Below, piece after piece: positions 16,971 through 25,974 of a stretch of DNA of 64,000 nt. The position numbers and the translations under genes were made by a program. The DNA is from Nitrosophilus alvini. Lineage in GTDB: Bacteria; Campylobacterota; Campylobacteria; Campylobacterales; Nitratiruptoraceae. How positions within the stretch are numbered: the stretch's first letter is position 1; every line of letters begins with the position of its first letter. The notes beneath the pieces were generated by a model. The model did not search any database, had not been told where the DNA came from, and saw only the letters and a program-made list of their open reading frames with translations. Where the stretch lies: assembly GCF_015100395.1 (NCBI RefSeq), contig NZ_AP022847.1:1509501-1573500 (forward strand), given 5' to 3'.

Positions 16971-18152
16971 AATCGATAGCAAGGATAAAAAAATATAAAA
17001 AATAAAAATCTCCAAAGGTGTGCCAAACCTAAAAGTTTCAAAATCCAATGAAAAAAGAGCTTCTATCAGAAAATCCAGAATATCTGCTAATCCGGAAATA
17101 TGAAGTATTATCTCTATCGGATAAAAAACGGAAAAGAGCATAGTTGCAAAGGGTGAAAGAAACTGGTACCAGCTGAAACTCTCGAACCAAAAATGAACAA
17201 TAGGTATCATAGCAAAAAATACCCAGAAATTGAGAGCCATAAAAATCTGCCATTTTTTGAGATGAGAAAAGTAGTGCACAAAAAGATATATATAAAATAT
17301 TCCGGCAACAGAAAGCCAAAATCCGACTGAAAATATAAATCTTGGGAAAAGAGCTAGTATCAGCATAACTGCAAAAAAGAGTGTGGTAAAAGAGAAAATT
17401 TTAATATGTCTGTCATACAGATAAAAGGCTACAGCGCTCATAAAAAATGCTCTCACCAAAGAGGGAATAAAATCGAGAAATAAAAGATAAATTCCGCACA
17501 CAAACAAAACTGCGATCATTATATCTTTTGTTCTGTTTCGATATGGAAAATATCTGTTTTGAAAAGGTTTGTACAAAATACCGAATATCATAAAAACAAT
17601 AGCAGAAATAATACCCAGATGAAAACCGCTTATGGCTACAAGGTGACTAAGCCCCAGGGCGGAAAGTTTATCTCTAAACTCTTTAGATACAGCGGAAGCT
17701 ACTGCAAGGGCAGGAAAAAGCTCTTTAGAATATCTTCCTTCATGCATGGAAGAGATATATTCAGCGATACGTTTTTTGAAGCTTTCCCCCGGATATACAC
17801 CTGCAATATAAGAAGGAGCATAGAAGTTTTTGAGATACTCGAAAAAGGAGAGCCTCTTTCTTTTTAAAAAAAGCATTATATCCACATCTCTTCCGATAAG
17901 ATTTTTCAATTTTTCTCTTGAAGTGGTATAAAAAACAAAGCCCTCTTTTGATTTGAGTTTCAGAACAAGATAATCTTTTTTCGGATACTGATTCAAAACT
18001 TCTGCAGTTGTAAAAAATTTTTCGGACTCTGAAAGCTTCAGAAATGTACGGTATTCCAAAAGAAGTGACAGGGAAAATATAAAAAACAGGAAAAGAGATA
18101 TAAAAGATATCTCTTTGAAACTTTCGGCAAAACTCAGCTCAATCTTTTCCAC
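16896..18152 (-). CDS. comEC: ComEC/Rec2 family DNA-uptake channel (short form)
   Basis: 418 residues, the short form found in Campylobacterota and lacking the C-terminal metallo-beta-lactamase domain of Bacillus ComEC. An N-terminal pair of helices, an OB-like region (about 40-90) and the Competence domain with HLVAISGFHLGII near 170 are visible, followed by a series of hydrophobic helices. It moves single-stranded DNA across the inner membrane during transformation. GTG start at 18152, 13 bases after dnaB, as in the HP1361-HP1362 arrangement I recall. The 3' end overlaps the YihY gene by 75 bases. Confidence 0.9.
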   Translation of the reverse strand: MEKIELSFAESFKEISFISLFLFFIFSLSLLLEYRTFLKLSESEKFFTTAEVLNQYPKKDYLVLKLKSKEGFVFYTTSREKLKNLIGRDVDIMLFLKRKRLSFFEYLKNFYAPSYIAGVYPGESFKKRIAEYISSMHEGRYSKELFPALAVASAVSKEFRDKLSALGLSHLVAISGFHLGIISAIVFMIFGILYKPFQNRYFPYRNRTKDIMIAVLFVCGIYLLFLDFIPSLVRAFFMSAVAFYLYDRHIKIFSFTTLFFAVMLILALFPRFIFSVGFWLSVAGIFYIYLFVHYFSHLKKWQIFMALNFWVFFAMIPIVHFWFESFSWYQFLSPFATMLFSVFYPIEIILHISGLADILDFLIEALFSLDFETFRFGTPLEIFIFYIFLSLLSILNRGFFYLLFLFNTLFLIYNVADF

Positions 18153-18165
18153 GAAACGGCTTTAT

Positions 18166-19578
18166 TTATATCTGCGGAAGATCCAGTTTTGTCTCTCTCA
18201 TCTCAAATTCTCTGACTGTCTCTGTAGCCTCTTCGGCAAATTTTACATAATCTTTGTGAAAATAGAGTCTTACTATCCCGGTTGGACCGTTTCTCTGTTT
18301 TCCTATAATTATCTCTGCCTCTTCGACTCTTTTTTCCTGAAAATCTATATCGACTTTTTCACCTTTCTTGGCTGCCTCTTTCGCTTTTTCACGTGCCTCT
18401 TTGAGTTTGTATACATCATCTCTGTAGACAAAGAGTATCACATCCGCATCCTGTTCTATCGCGCCTGATTCGCGCAGGTCGCTAAGCATAGGACGTTTGT
18501 CGGGTCTGCTCTCAAGCGATCTGTTGAGCTGGGACAGAGCAATGATGGGAATTTCAAGCTCACGGGCAAGAAGCTTCAGACTCCTGCTTATTTCGCTTAT
18601 CTCAAGATGTCTCTCTTTGTTGCCAGCTGCGTTCATAAGCTGAAGATAGTCGATAACAGCAAGAGAGACTTCGGGATGCTGAGATTTGAGCTTTCTCAGT
18701 TTTGCCCTCAGTTGATGGATATTTATAAGACCTTCATCATCTATAAAAAACTTCTTTTGCGCAAAGTCGTCGCATACCCGACTCACTTCAGCCCACTCCT
18801 GATCGTTTAGATTTCCTACCCTCAGGCGCTGAAGAGGAATGGAAGCTTTTGCACTCAGCATCCTCAGCATAAGCTGCTCCGCCGGCATCTCCAGAGAAAA
18901 TATAGCTACTCCTCTGTTTGAATCAAGTACCTTTTGGGCAAGATTTAGGCTGAAAGCAGTTTTCCCCATCGACGGTCTTGCGGCTATGATTATCAGATCA
19001 CCAGGAGAAAAACCGGCGGTTTTTACATTCAGATCGTGAAAGCCGGTATCGAGGCCTACTAGAATGGAATTTCCTCTCTCTTTCATCTTCAGCATATGAC
19101 TTAACGTATCTTTTACAACTTCTTCGGACTCTTTGAAATCCCTCGCACTGCTCTCCTGGGTTATTTTATATAGTTTGGACTGTACAAGATCGACAACATC
19201 TGCTGCAGGAAGATCCTCTTCAACTGTGACTTTTTTAATCTCCGTCGTAAGATGGACCAGATCTCTTTTAACAGCTTTTTCCTTTATCTCTTTTATATAA
19301 GCAGCGGTATTAGACAGAGGGTTTGCCGACAAGACTTCCAAAAACTCATTTTCATCAAACTGGTTTTTATATATGAGTTTTTCTTTCAAAAACTCTTCAT
19401 CTATAGGCTGGTCTTCTCTTTGGAGCTCTTCCATTGCGGCAAACAGATTTTTATGAAAGGGATGGTAAAAGTCCTGCGGTTTCAAAACAGCCGCAACATC
19501 TTCATAAACCGAAGGATCAAAAATAATAGAGCTTAGAACCGCTCTTTCTATGTTCAGATTGTATAGATGAGATTCCAA
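18166..19578 (-). CDS. dnaB: Replicative DNA helicase DnaB
   Basis: Hexameric 5'-3' helicase of the replication fork, 470 residues. N-terminal DnaB domain (1-105), linker helix, RecA-like domain with Walker A ARPSMGKT at 200-207, Walker B SLAVIDYLQLM and the SQLNRSLE/RPMLSDLRESGAIEQDAD segment. It starts at TTG (19578) behind AGGAGTAG. ispG lies four bases upstream. No intein or insertion. Confidence 0.97.
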   Translation of the reverse strand: MESHLYNLNIERAVLSSIIFDPSVYEDVAAVLKPQDFYHPFHKNLFAAMEELQREDQPIDEEFLKEKLIYKNQFDENEFLEVLSANPLSNTAAYIKEIKEKAVKRDLVHLTTEIKKVTVEEDLPAADVVDLVQSKLYKITQESSARDFKESEEVVKDTLSHMLKMKERGNSILVGLDTGFHDLNVKTAGFSPGDLIIIAARPSMGKTAFSLNLAQKVLDSNRGVAIFSLEMPAEQLMLRMLSAKASIPLQRLRVGNLNDQEWAEVSRVCDDFAQKKFFIDDEGLINIHQLRAKLRKLKSQHPEVSLAVIDYLQLMNAAGNKERHLEISEISRSLKLLARELEIPIIALSQLNRSLESRPDKRPMLSDLRESGAIEQDADVILFVYRDDVYKLKEAREKAKEAAKKGEKVDIDFQEKRVEEAEIIIGKQRNGPTGIVRLYFHKDYVKFAEEATETVREFEMRETKLDLPQI

Positions 19579-19582
19579 TGAA

Positions 19583-20653
19583 CTACTCCTGAGTCAACTG
19601 TTCTTTTGCAAGTTTTTCAACTTCTTCCATAAACTTTTCTACAAGTTTCTCTTCCGGAAGTTTTGCAACTACTTCGCCTTTTACCATAACAAGGCCTGTT
19701 CCTTTGCCATATGCTATGGCAACATCGGCATGCTGGGCTTCACCGATGGCATTTACTACACATCCCATGACAGATATTGTTAGAGGAGTTTTTATATGTT
19801 TGGTTTTTTCTTCCACCTCTCTTACCGCACTTACAAGGTCAGCCTCAATTCTACCGCAGGTGGGACATGAAACGATATTCACACCCTCTTTTGCCACACC
19901 GCTGTCTTTTAGTATCGCACGCCCGACTTCTATCTCTTTTTCAAGCTCTCCTGTTATAGATACCCTGATGGTATCTCCTATACCTTCAAGTAGCAGAGTT
20001 CCTATACCTATAGAAGACTTTACCGTAGCGTGGAAAATAGTCCCGGCTTCGGTCACACCCAGATGAAAAGGATATTCCACAAGTGGTCTGAGCATCCTGT
20101 TCGCTTCCACAGTAGTCTGAACATCACTGGCTTTCAAAGAGACTTTGATATCTGTAAATCCAAGATCTTCAAGATATTTTATATTGTAAAGAGCCGATTC
20201 AACCATAGCTTTTGCGCCATGGCCGTATCTGTCTTCAAACTGCTTCTCAAGACTTCCGGCATTTACCCCTATTCTGATAGGTATTCCCCTTTCCTGGCAG
20301 GCTTTTACTACCTCTTTTACTCTTTTTTTATCTCCTATATTTCCAGGATTTATCCTGATTGCATCTACTACTTCGGCCGCAATAAGAGCCAGTCTGTAAT
20401 TGAAATGGATATCGGCCACAAGCGGCAGAGAAATACGCTTTTTTATCTCTTTCAAGGCATGGGCATCCTCATAATCAGGCACCGCGACTCTAACTATATC
20501 GCAACCGGCGAAATGAAGCCTTTTTATCTGTTCTACAGTAGCTTCCACATCCGCAGTTCTTGAAAATGTCATAGACTGTACAGAAATCAGAGCATCTCCG
20601 CCGACTGCAACATCACCGATATATATCTTTTTTGTAGGATATCTTTTTATCAT
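19583..20653 (-). CDS. ispG: 4-hydroxy-3-methylbut-2-enyl diphosphate synthase (flavodoxin)
   Basis: 4Fe-4S enzyme of the MEP isoprenoid pathway. 356 residues from the ATG at 20653; the open frame reaches a TTG at 20707, but that has no ribosome-binding site and would add 18 lysine/glutamine-rich residues not typical of the family. Cluster ligands are seen in CPTCGR and CVVNAIGE near the C-terminus, with the TIM-barrel part in front. Short gap to dnaB. Confidence 0.96.
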   Translation of the reverse strand: MIKRYPTKKIYIGDVAVGGDALISVQSMTFSRTADVEATVEQIKRLHFAGCDIVRVAVPDYEDAHALKEIKKRISLPLVADIHFNYRLALIAAEVVDAIRINPGNIGDKKRVKEVVKACQERGIPIRIGVNAGSLEKQFEDRYGHGAKAMVESALYNIKYLEDLGFTDIKVSLKASDVQTTVEANRMLRPLVEYPFHLGVTEAGTIFHATVKSSIGIGTLLLEGIGDTIRVSITGELEKEIEVGRAILKDSGVAKEGVNIVSCPTCGRIEADLVSAVREVEEKTKHIKTPLTISVMGCVVNAIGEAQHADVAIAYGKGTGLVMVKGEVVAKLPEEKLVEKFMEEVEKLAKEQLTQE

Positions 20654-20731
20654 TTTCTCTTTCTGGTTTGGTTTTCTCTTATTATACTCTTGTTGACTTA
20701 ATTTCAAAATAGTATAAATAATTACAAAAAT

Positions 20732-22585
20732 CTAAACGATATTCACCGGATCCATATCCACTTCGCAAAATGGTGTCTTAACTGCAGATATGGCTTTTAT
20801 AAGATCTTTTGCGGAGGTTGAACGCAGAAGTATATTGTATCTGTATCTGTTCGCTATCCTCTCCAAAGGAGCGGGACCGCTGCCTATAATCTCAACTTCT
20901 TTGAAATTTTTCAATTTATCAAGGACATCCTGCATATTTTTTCTGGCTGTCTCTTCTTTTTTGTCAGAAAAGAGTAGCAATGCAAGCCTTTTGAAAGGGG
21001 GATAGAGATCTTTTCTACATTTAATTTCTTCTTTCAAAAATTTTTCATAATCTAGATAGTTTTTGAAAAACTCTTCATTCAAAGACTGAACTATCACCTC
21101 ACCCTTCTCTTTTCTTCCACTTCTGCCGGCAATCTGTACAAGCAAAGAGACAGCCTTTTCCCTGGCCCTGTAGTCAGCCATATTCAGAATATAGTCTATC
21201 CCTAGGACCACGGAAAGTCCCACATCAGGATAGTCATGACCTTTGCTAAGCATCTGAGTTCCTACAAGTATATCTATCTGGCCTTTTGAAAACTCTTTTA
21301 AAATTTTTTTCAGCTTATTGTGCGTAGTTATCTCGTCCCTGTCAAATTTTGCCACATTCGTATGCGGAAAAATTTCTCTAAGTTCCTGAACTACTTCGGC
21401 AGTTCCTGGTCTGTTCGCCTGTAAAGAGCTACTTTTGCAATTGGGACACTCTTTTGGTATCGCCTGCGCATAGTCGCAGTAGTGGCACTTCAGTGCATTT
21501 TTGTCAAAATGGATACTCATTCCGACCGAACAGTAGGGACATTTTACAGCCTCACCGCACTCTTTGCAGATGAGATATTTGAAATTTGCCCTCGTAGGAA
21601 GAAAAACGATGGTCTGCTTTTTTTTCTCCAAAACTTTTTTGAGTCCATCTACCACTATCGGGGACAACGGTTCTGTTGACCTGTCGAAAATAAAACTTTT
21701 ATTGGATGCGTAGAAGCCTCCTTTGAGTCTGAAAACAGGATATTTCTCCCAGCTTGATGCACAAGGAGTAGCACTTCCCAAAAGTACCGGAATATCAAGC
21801 TTTTTACCAAAATATACCGCTAGGTCTCTTGCATGGTATCTGGGGCGATTATGCGCTTTGTAACTGTCGTCGTGCTCTTCGTCTACCACTATCAAACCAA
21901 GATCAGTTATTGGCAAAAAAAGAGCAGATCTGGGACCAGCTACTATCTTTGTTTTGCCACAATAGATTCCGTCAAGTATCTCGTTTTTTCTTTTTTTTGT
22001 AAGCCTGCTGTGCCACACGGCTACACTGTCACCGAAAAACCTTTTGAGTCTCTCTTCCATCTGAGGTGTCAAAGAGATTTCTGGCATCAAAAATATGGCT
22101 CTTTTGTTCTCTTTTAAAAGATCTTCAAAATATTTCATATAAATTTCAGTTTTTCCACTCCCGGTATCACCGAAAAGAAGAGAGATTCGATGAGACTTTA
22201 TAAAATTTAACGCCTCTGTCTGTTTAGGTGAAAGGGTGATGGAGGAAGAATTGAACATTTCGCTTTTTGTTTCTTCAACCTTTAGCCTTCTACCTTCTTC
22301 CTTCATAAATGGCACAAAAAGTCCCAATGCCTCACCAATTGAGCAAAAATAGTAGGTAGAGATAAATTTTGCAATTTCAAGATAGTTTCGGGGCAGATAA
22401 AACTCTGTAGTTTTTTCTACTCTTTTACACTCAAATTCCGGTTTTTCAACCTCTTCTAGAACATAACCTTTATAGATTTTTGATTTTATTTCTACTTCTA
22501 CCAAGGCGCCGATATCGATTTTTTCCTCATACGAGTATGTCAAGATCAGAGGTTTGGAAGTTATTGCAACAAGAAAATATCTCAT
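20732..22585 (-). CDS. priA: Primosomal helicase PriA (replication restart)
   Basis: 617 residues. 3'-DNA-binding domain (1-90), helicase Walker A GDTGSGKT at 139-146, DEEH box in VVDEEHDDSYK, eight zinc-binding cysteines in four CxxC pairs (CKECGEAVKCPYC, CHYCDYA, CPNC) and helicase motifs to LVQIAGRSGRKEKGE. Shorter than E. coli PriA but normal for this phylum. Residues about 95-118, the linker before the helicase core, are encoded by a degenerate heptamer array with complementary halves (22226-22303). Coupled by ATGA to the anchored protein upstream. Confidence 0.95.
   Translation of the reverse strand: MRYFLVAITSKPLILTYSYEEKIDIGALVEVEIKSKIYKGYVLEEVEKPEFECKRVEKTTEFYLPRNYLEIAKFISTYYFCSIGEALGLFVPFMKEEGRRLKVEETKSEMFNSSSITLSPKQTEALNFIKSHRISLLFGDTGSGKTEIYMKYFEDLLKENKRAIFLMPEISLTPQMEERLKRFFGDSVAVWHSRLTKKRKNEILDGIYCGKTKIVAGPRSALFLPITDLGLIVVDEEHDDSYKAHNRPRYHARDLAVYFGKKLDIPVLLGSATPCASSWEKYPVFRLKGGFYASNKSFIFDRSTEPLSPIVVDGLKKVLEKKKQTIVFLPTRANFKYLICKECGEAVKCPYCSVGMSIHFDKNALKCHYCDYAQAIPKECPNCKSSSLQANRPGTAEVVQELREIFPHTNVAKFDRDEITTHNKLKKILKEFSKGQIDILVGTQMLSKGHDYPDVGLSVVLGIDYILNMADYRAREKAVSLLVQIAGRSGRKEKGEVIVQSLNEEFFKNYLDYEKFLKEEIKCRKDLYPPFKRLALLLFSDKKEETARKNMQDVLDKLKNFKEVEIIGSGPAPLERIANRYRYNILLRSTSAKDLIKAISAVKTPFCEVDMDPVNIV
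22226..22303. repeat. Heptamer array in two complementary halves inside priA
   Basis: Purine-rich 7-base units run from 22226 to 22253 (AGGTGAA, AGGGTGA, TGGAGGA). After a spacer of about 22 bases, four pyrimidine-rich units run in exact register from 22276 to 22303, each ending CCTT (for example TAGCCTT at 22283 and CTACCTT at 22290). On the coding strand these give the charged segment KEEGRRLKVEETK of PriA. The unit and the arm-spacer-arm layout match the array at the hemB end (82-173). Confidence 0.65.
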
Positions 22586-23265
22586 CTACTCATCAACTCT
22601 TTAAGTTTTTTTTCAATCTCTTTTTTCTTTGTTGGATTTTTCGTGTTTTTTAAAAGCCATTTCAGGTCTTCTATGGCCTGCTCTTTTTTTCCCTTCTGAT
22701 TTCTCGCATATATCAGCAGCTCCTCCACCCACTCACTCAAAAGAATTCTGCCGAGTATTTTCTGACTATCGGGCAAAAGAGCCGCTTTTTTTGCAAGTTC
22801 GGCGATATAATTATCATCTATTTTATCCGGTTTTTCGTATGTCAAAATAAGTATTATCTCCAAAAAGTAGAGTTTAAAATCGTTCGGGTTGAACATCCTT
22901 GCCGTTTTTATAAGATCCGTTGCCAAATCGAGCCGGTTTTTTATGGATGCCAGATATGTGGCCGCATAGCTGACAGCAGGATAGAAGTAAGGGTCCATAT
23001 ATATGATGGTTTTAAAAGCGGTGTAGACCTCGTTTTCATCTGCTTTGAAACTGTCTCCTACCGCGGTTTCTCCCACCGTATTTGAAAGAAGCCATAGTTT
23101 GTCGGCAGTAAAAGTATGGGTATACCCGGTCAACGCCCTGAAAAAAAGAGGTTTTGCAAAAAGTATCTCATTTACGACAACTTTCTCTTTTTCGGGTCTG
23201 GGCAAAATAGCGACAAAAATAACAAAAAGGAGCAACAGCCCGAAAAGAGTCTTTTTATTCCCCAA
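22582..23265 (-). CDS. Membrane-anchored hypothetical protein with TPR-like helices
   Basis: 227 residues: an N-terminal hydrophobic anchor (about 6-21), then helical hairpins with a TPR-like rhythm (YFYPAVSYAATYLAS, AELAKKAALLPDSQ) and a lysine-rich coiled C-terminus. I do not recognise a named family. TTG start at 23265. It overlaps the upstream permease gene by 11 bases and priA by four (ATGA), so it is the middle gene of one transcript. Probably an inner-membrane scaffold facing the periplasm; function unknown. Confidence 0.7.
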   Translation of the reverse strand: MGNKKTLFGLLLLFVIFVAILPRPEKEKVVVNEILFAKPLFFRALTGYTHTFTADKLWLLSNTVGETAVGDSFKADENEVYTAFKTIIYMDPYFYPAVSYAATYLASIKNRLDLATDLIKTARMFNPNDFKLYFLEIILILTYEKPDKIDDNYIAELAKKAALLPDSQKILGRILLSEWVEELLIYARNQKGKKEQAIEDLKWLLKNTKNPTKKKEIEKKLKELMSR

Positions 23266-24037
23266 AACGAAGCACCCTTTTTTGATATTTTAAAAGTGCT
23301 ATGACAAAGAACAGCAAAGAGAGTATCACAAAATAGACAGTAGGATATAGAAAAAACTCTTTTGCATCTATAAGCGCCCTGTTTACAACTATACCCTGTT
23401 TGTCAAAAAGAGAAAAATTCGGAACTGTAAAATAGAGTATTTCAGATATTTTTTCCAGGAAAGGCGATTTTTTTATATAGTGGGCATATACATAAAATTC
23501 ATCCAGCCCGTTTCCCACAAAAAAGAGCGCCACACTGTATATTACGGAATTCATCAAGGAGACGAAATTTGAAAACATCACGATTGAAAAGCTCAGAATC
23601 ACTGCCGAGAGTGTATACAAAAAGAGCTGCCACAAAACCTCGTATGCAAAAGCCCCCTCCAAAACCCAGAGCAAAACAGCATCGATCAGGAAAAAAGAGA
23701 CAAATATGGTAAATATCATCAAAAGGAGTGTCAAAAATACTGAAAAAAGATATCTCTGGCGACTAAGCCCCGTTGAGAGTGGCAGGACAAAAAGCCCTAA
23801 GGCTTTCTCTTTTTGCAAAAAATCAAACGTATAAAAAAGCGCTGCGATATGAATCAGAAACATCTGTGAAGTTAGCAGTACATCTTCGAGAAGTTTATAT
23901 TTCCTGGCTATATCTATATCGCTTATCCCCAAAGCTATCACGATCATAATAACTGCCAAAAGCACAAAAAGTATGGTGGCTTTCTCTTTTAGGAGCGATT
24001 TTGAAAAAAAAGATGTGAGACTGAAAATCTTTTTCAC
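23255..24037 (-). CDS. ABC-2 type transporter permease
   Basis: 260 residues from a GTG at 24037. The frame is open upstream, but this GTG overlaps the ATPase stop (GTGA) and has GGAGAAG at the right distance. Six hydrophobic segments (about 17-38, 55-75, 93-116, 127-155, 160-185, 228-250) fit an ABC-2 permease such as NosY- or Ccm-like exporters. Substrate unknown. It pairs with the short ATPase directly upstream. Confidence 0.82.
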   Translation of the reverse strand: MKKIFSLTSFFSKSLLKEKATILFVLLAVIMIVIALGISDIDIARKYKLLEDVLLTSQMFLIHIAALFYTFDFLQKEKALGLFVLPLSTGLSRQRYLFSVFLTLLLMIFTIFVSFFLIDAVLLWVLEGAFAYEVLWQLFLYTLSAVILSFSIVMFSNFVSLMNSVIYSVALFFVGNGLDEFYVYAHYIKKSPFLEKISEILYFTVPNFSLFDKQGIVVNRALIDAKEFFLYPTVYFVILSLLFFVIALLKYQKRVLRFGE

Positions 24038-24636
24038 TGTATCTTCTCCGGTCTGTGCTGAAGCAGCAGAGATTTTAGTTCCTCTATACTTTTTGGATAT
24101 CCTCTGTACTCTATTTTTCCCTCTTTGAGTATCCATATCTCATCTTCCATCGCCATAGCCAGCTCCAAAGAGTGGGTTGATATGATGAAGTCGTGATCGC
24201 TTTTCAAACCTATAAGCAATTTTTCTATCTCCAGCCTGCCAAATGGATCGAGTCCACTTGTAGGCTCATCCAGCACGAGAGTCTTTGGATTTCCAAGAAG
24301 GGCAAGTGAGAGCAAAAAGCGCTGCTTCATACCTTTGGAGTATTTTTTTATAGGCATATTCGTATCCACATCCAGAGCAACTTTTTTCAAAAGAGTATCC
24401 GCATCATATCTTTTCACCCCTCTTAAAGTAGCTATCATGTCAAAATAATCTCTCGCGCTCATATTCAGATCCAAAAGAGCGGCTTCTGGAGCATATCCAA
24501 GATCTTTTTTGTTCAGTTTTGGCAAAAACTTCTTGAAATGAGGCAAAAAAGGATGATCGGAAAGTCTGACATAAAATCCGAGCAGAAAATTTATAAAAGT
24601 ACTTTTTCCAGCTCCGTTATGGCCAAGAAGTATCAT
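24034..24636 (-). CDS. ABC transporter ATPase, N-terminally short
   Basis: 200 residues starting MILLGHNGAGKST, so Walker A is at residues 5-13. The usual 25-30 residues before it, which carry the A-loop aromatic residue, are absent. The frame continues only nine codons upstream to a TAA at 24664-24666 and contains no further ATG, GTG or TTG. Signature YSKGMKQR, Walker B TLVLDEPTSGLDP and switch STHS are intact. AGGAAAAAG precedes the ATG. The intact coding sequence and coupled permease suggest a functional gene, but ATP binding may differ. Confidence 0.82.
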   Translation of the reverse strand: MILLGHNGAGKSTFINFLLGFYVRLSDHPFLPHFKKFLPKLNKKDLGYAPEAALLDLNMSARDYFDMIATLRGVKRYDADTLLKKVALDVDTNMPIKKYSKGMKQRFLLSLALLGNPKTLVLDEPTSGLDPFGRLEIEKLLIGLKSDHDFIISTHSLELAMAMEDEIWILKEGKIEYRGYPKSIEELKSLLLQHRPEKIQ

Positions 24637-24662
24637 CTTTTTCCTATAGATTTTTAGAGAGT

Positions 24663-24675
24663 ATTATATCAAAAA
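24663..24675 (-). promoter_or_regulatory. Extended -10 promoter core before the ABC ATPase/permease genes
   Basis: Minus-strand TTTTTGATATAAT, 27 bases before the ATPase ATG and 15 bases after the pilin stop. It shares the exact core seen at 69, 1151, 41114 and 59106. It implies the ABC genes have their own transcript, and that the ATPase really starts at 24636, because the in-frame sequence upstream overlaps this promoter. Confidence 0.6.
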
Positions 24676-24689
24676 CGGTGAAGTTTGAT

Positions 24690-25226
24690 CTATTTTCTAA
24701 TAGAGAGGATTCCTGACTCATTATCGTACTGCCAGTACATTCCCTGGTGAATCTCTGCACCAGATCCACTTATAAAATTGGACGCGGGACCATTGAGGCG
24801 TTCATACTTGGTGTCGACTCTCGATGCGTTCCAGTCTCTTATGGTAGCGGGATCGAGCATCATAGGAGCAAGCGCTCTATATTCGCCTATCTTGGCTGGA
24901 GTTGTATAGTTATTGTCCGTATCGGTTCCAGGATTTTTAGCTGTAAGGGTTATCGGATATCTGTTTGGAGAAAATAGGATAGTACACCTGTAGATATTGT
25001 TATTTTTATCGGCAACATTTACTGTTGTATTGTTCTCTCCAGAATGTATGAGCGCCCATCCGTGAAAAGAGAGAAGTGAAGCTCTTGCAGCTCCTGCAGC
25101 CGACTTTTCAACTGCTACTCTGGCATCGTTTTGAACACCTTCAAACCTGGGAATAGCAATAGCAGCCAGAATACCTATAATGACTATAACGAAAATCAGT
25201 TCTATAAGCGTAAAAGATTTTTGCAT
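24690..25226 (-). CDS. Type IV pilin-like / type II pseudopilin protein (second copy)
   Basis: 178 residues. Class III signal MQKS then FTLIELIFVIVIIGILAAIAIPRF, with Glu5 of the mature protein present; the residue before the cleavage site is Ser rather than Gly. The first 60 residues are clearly paralogous to the pilin just upstream (GVQNDARVAVEKSAAGAARA), while the C-terminal parts differ. No recognisable ribosome-binding site lies before the ATG, and a terminator sits 14 bases upstream, so expression is probably low: a minor pilin or pseudopilin. Confidence 0.88.
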   Translation of the reverse strand: MQKSFTLIELIFVIVIIGILAAIAIPRFEGVQNDARVAVEKSAAGAARASLLSFHGWALIHSGENNTTVNVADKNNNIYRCTILFSPNRYPITLTAKNPGTDTDNNYTTPAKIGEYRALAPMMLDPATIRDWNASRVDTKYERLNGPASNFISGSGAEIHQGMYWQYDNESGILSIRK

Positions 25227-25239
25227 AAAAGTTTTTTAC

Positions 25240-25273
25240 AAAAAAAGAGGCGAAGGGAGCCAGGCCCCTTCGC
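25240..25273 (-). terminator. Rho-independent terminator between the two pilin genes
   Basis: Eight-base perfect stem, GCGAAGGG (25266-25273 on the minus strand) with CCCTTCGC (25250-25257), eight-base loop, then CTC and seven T on the minus strand (25240-25246). It follows the first pilin stop by five bases and precedes the second pilin start by 14. Confidence 0.85.
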
Positions 25274-25278
25274 AACTA

Positions 25279-25887
25279 TCAATACGCAGTACCTTTCTCC
25301 AGTGTAAATATTCCTGTAGCAGGATCATACGCCCAACTATCTTTCGTTGTTATCTCTGCAGCAGGATCAGATACTGCCAAAGATGCAGGACCTGCTATTC
25401 TTGTTTTGTTCCCGTCGGTAGGATCAGTTTTTGTTTTGAATCTCTCTCTACCGTCCGGCTCAAGAACTATAGCTAGGGCCAAGCCGTCAAGATCTTCTGC
25501 AGTCTGTTCACTGTTTACACTACTAGGAGCTGCTGCAGTACCAGTAGGTGCTGCATCAATACTCAAATGTACAGGATATTTCGCCGTAGAAACAGGACAA
25601 GGACCTGCACTGCCTACTGATGCACCACTGTTGTTATCATAGTCAATCAAAACATTTCCGACATTTCCCTTTTTATCAACAACAGAAACGTTAAAATCCG
25701 TTCCTCTCGCCAACGCTCTACCTCTTATCGCTATTACAGCACTTCTAGCACTTCCCATTGCGCTCTTTTCACTTGAAATAAGCGCGTCATCCTGAACGCC
25801 TGCCAGTCTTGGCAAAGCAACTGCGGCCAATATACCTATGATCACGATCACGAAGATCAGTTCGATCATTGTAAATGCCTTCTTCAT
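25279..25887 (-). CDS. Type IV pilin-like / type II pseudopilin protein (probable major copy)
   Basis: 202 residues from the ATG at 25887, which has a strong AAAGGAGATG site; the open frame to 25932 adds 15 residues that would bury the prepilin signal. The signal is MKKA followed by FTMIELIFVIVIIGILAAVA, with Glu5 present and Ala instead of Gly before the cleavage site. The mature part has a Gly/Ala-rich variable region and a single disulfide candidate is not evident. Good ribosome-binding site and a strong terminator suggest high expression. It probably belongs with the PilM/N- and PilO-like proteins at 55-57 kb. Confidence 0.9.
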   Translation of the reverse strand: MKKAFTMIELIFVIVIIGILAAVALPRLAGVQDDALISSEKSAMGSARSAVIAIRGRALARGTDFNVSVVDKKGNVGNVLIDYDNNSGASVGSAGPCPVSTAKYPVHLSIDAAPTGTAAAPSSVNSEQTAEDLDGLALAIVLEPDGRERFKTKTDPTDGNKTRIAGPASLAVSDPAAEITTKDSWAYDPATGIFTLEKGTAY

Positions 25888-25974
25888 CGCATCTCCTTTT
25901 GGATAGAATTTCAGGGCAAGTCTTCTTGCCATTTACAATGATAGAACAGTTTTTTTAAAAGTTGGCTTAAAAAT

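Noticed and set aside
20654-20707. Upstream TTG start for IspG
   Set aside because: No ribosome-binding site, and the added residues are not part of the family; the ATG at 20653 gives the normal length.
24637-24689. Frameshift joining the short ABC ATPase to an upstream N-terminus
   Set aside because: Only 53 bases separate it from the pilin stop and they hold a promoter-like sequence; no A-loop-like coding sequence in any frame.
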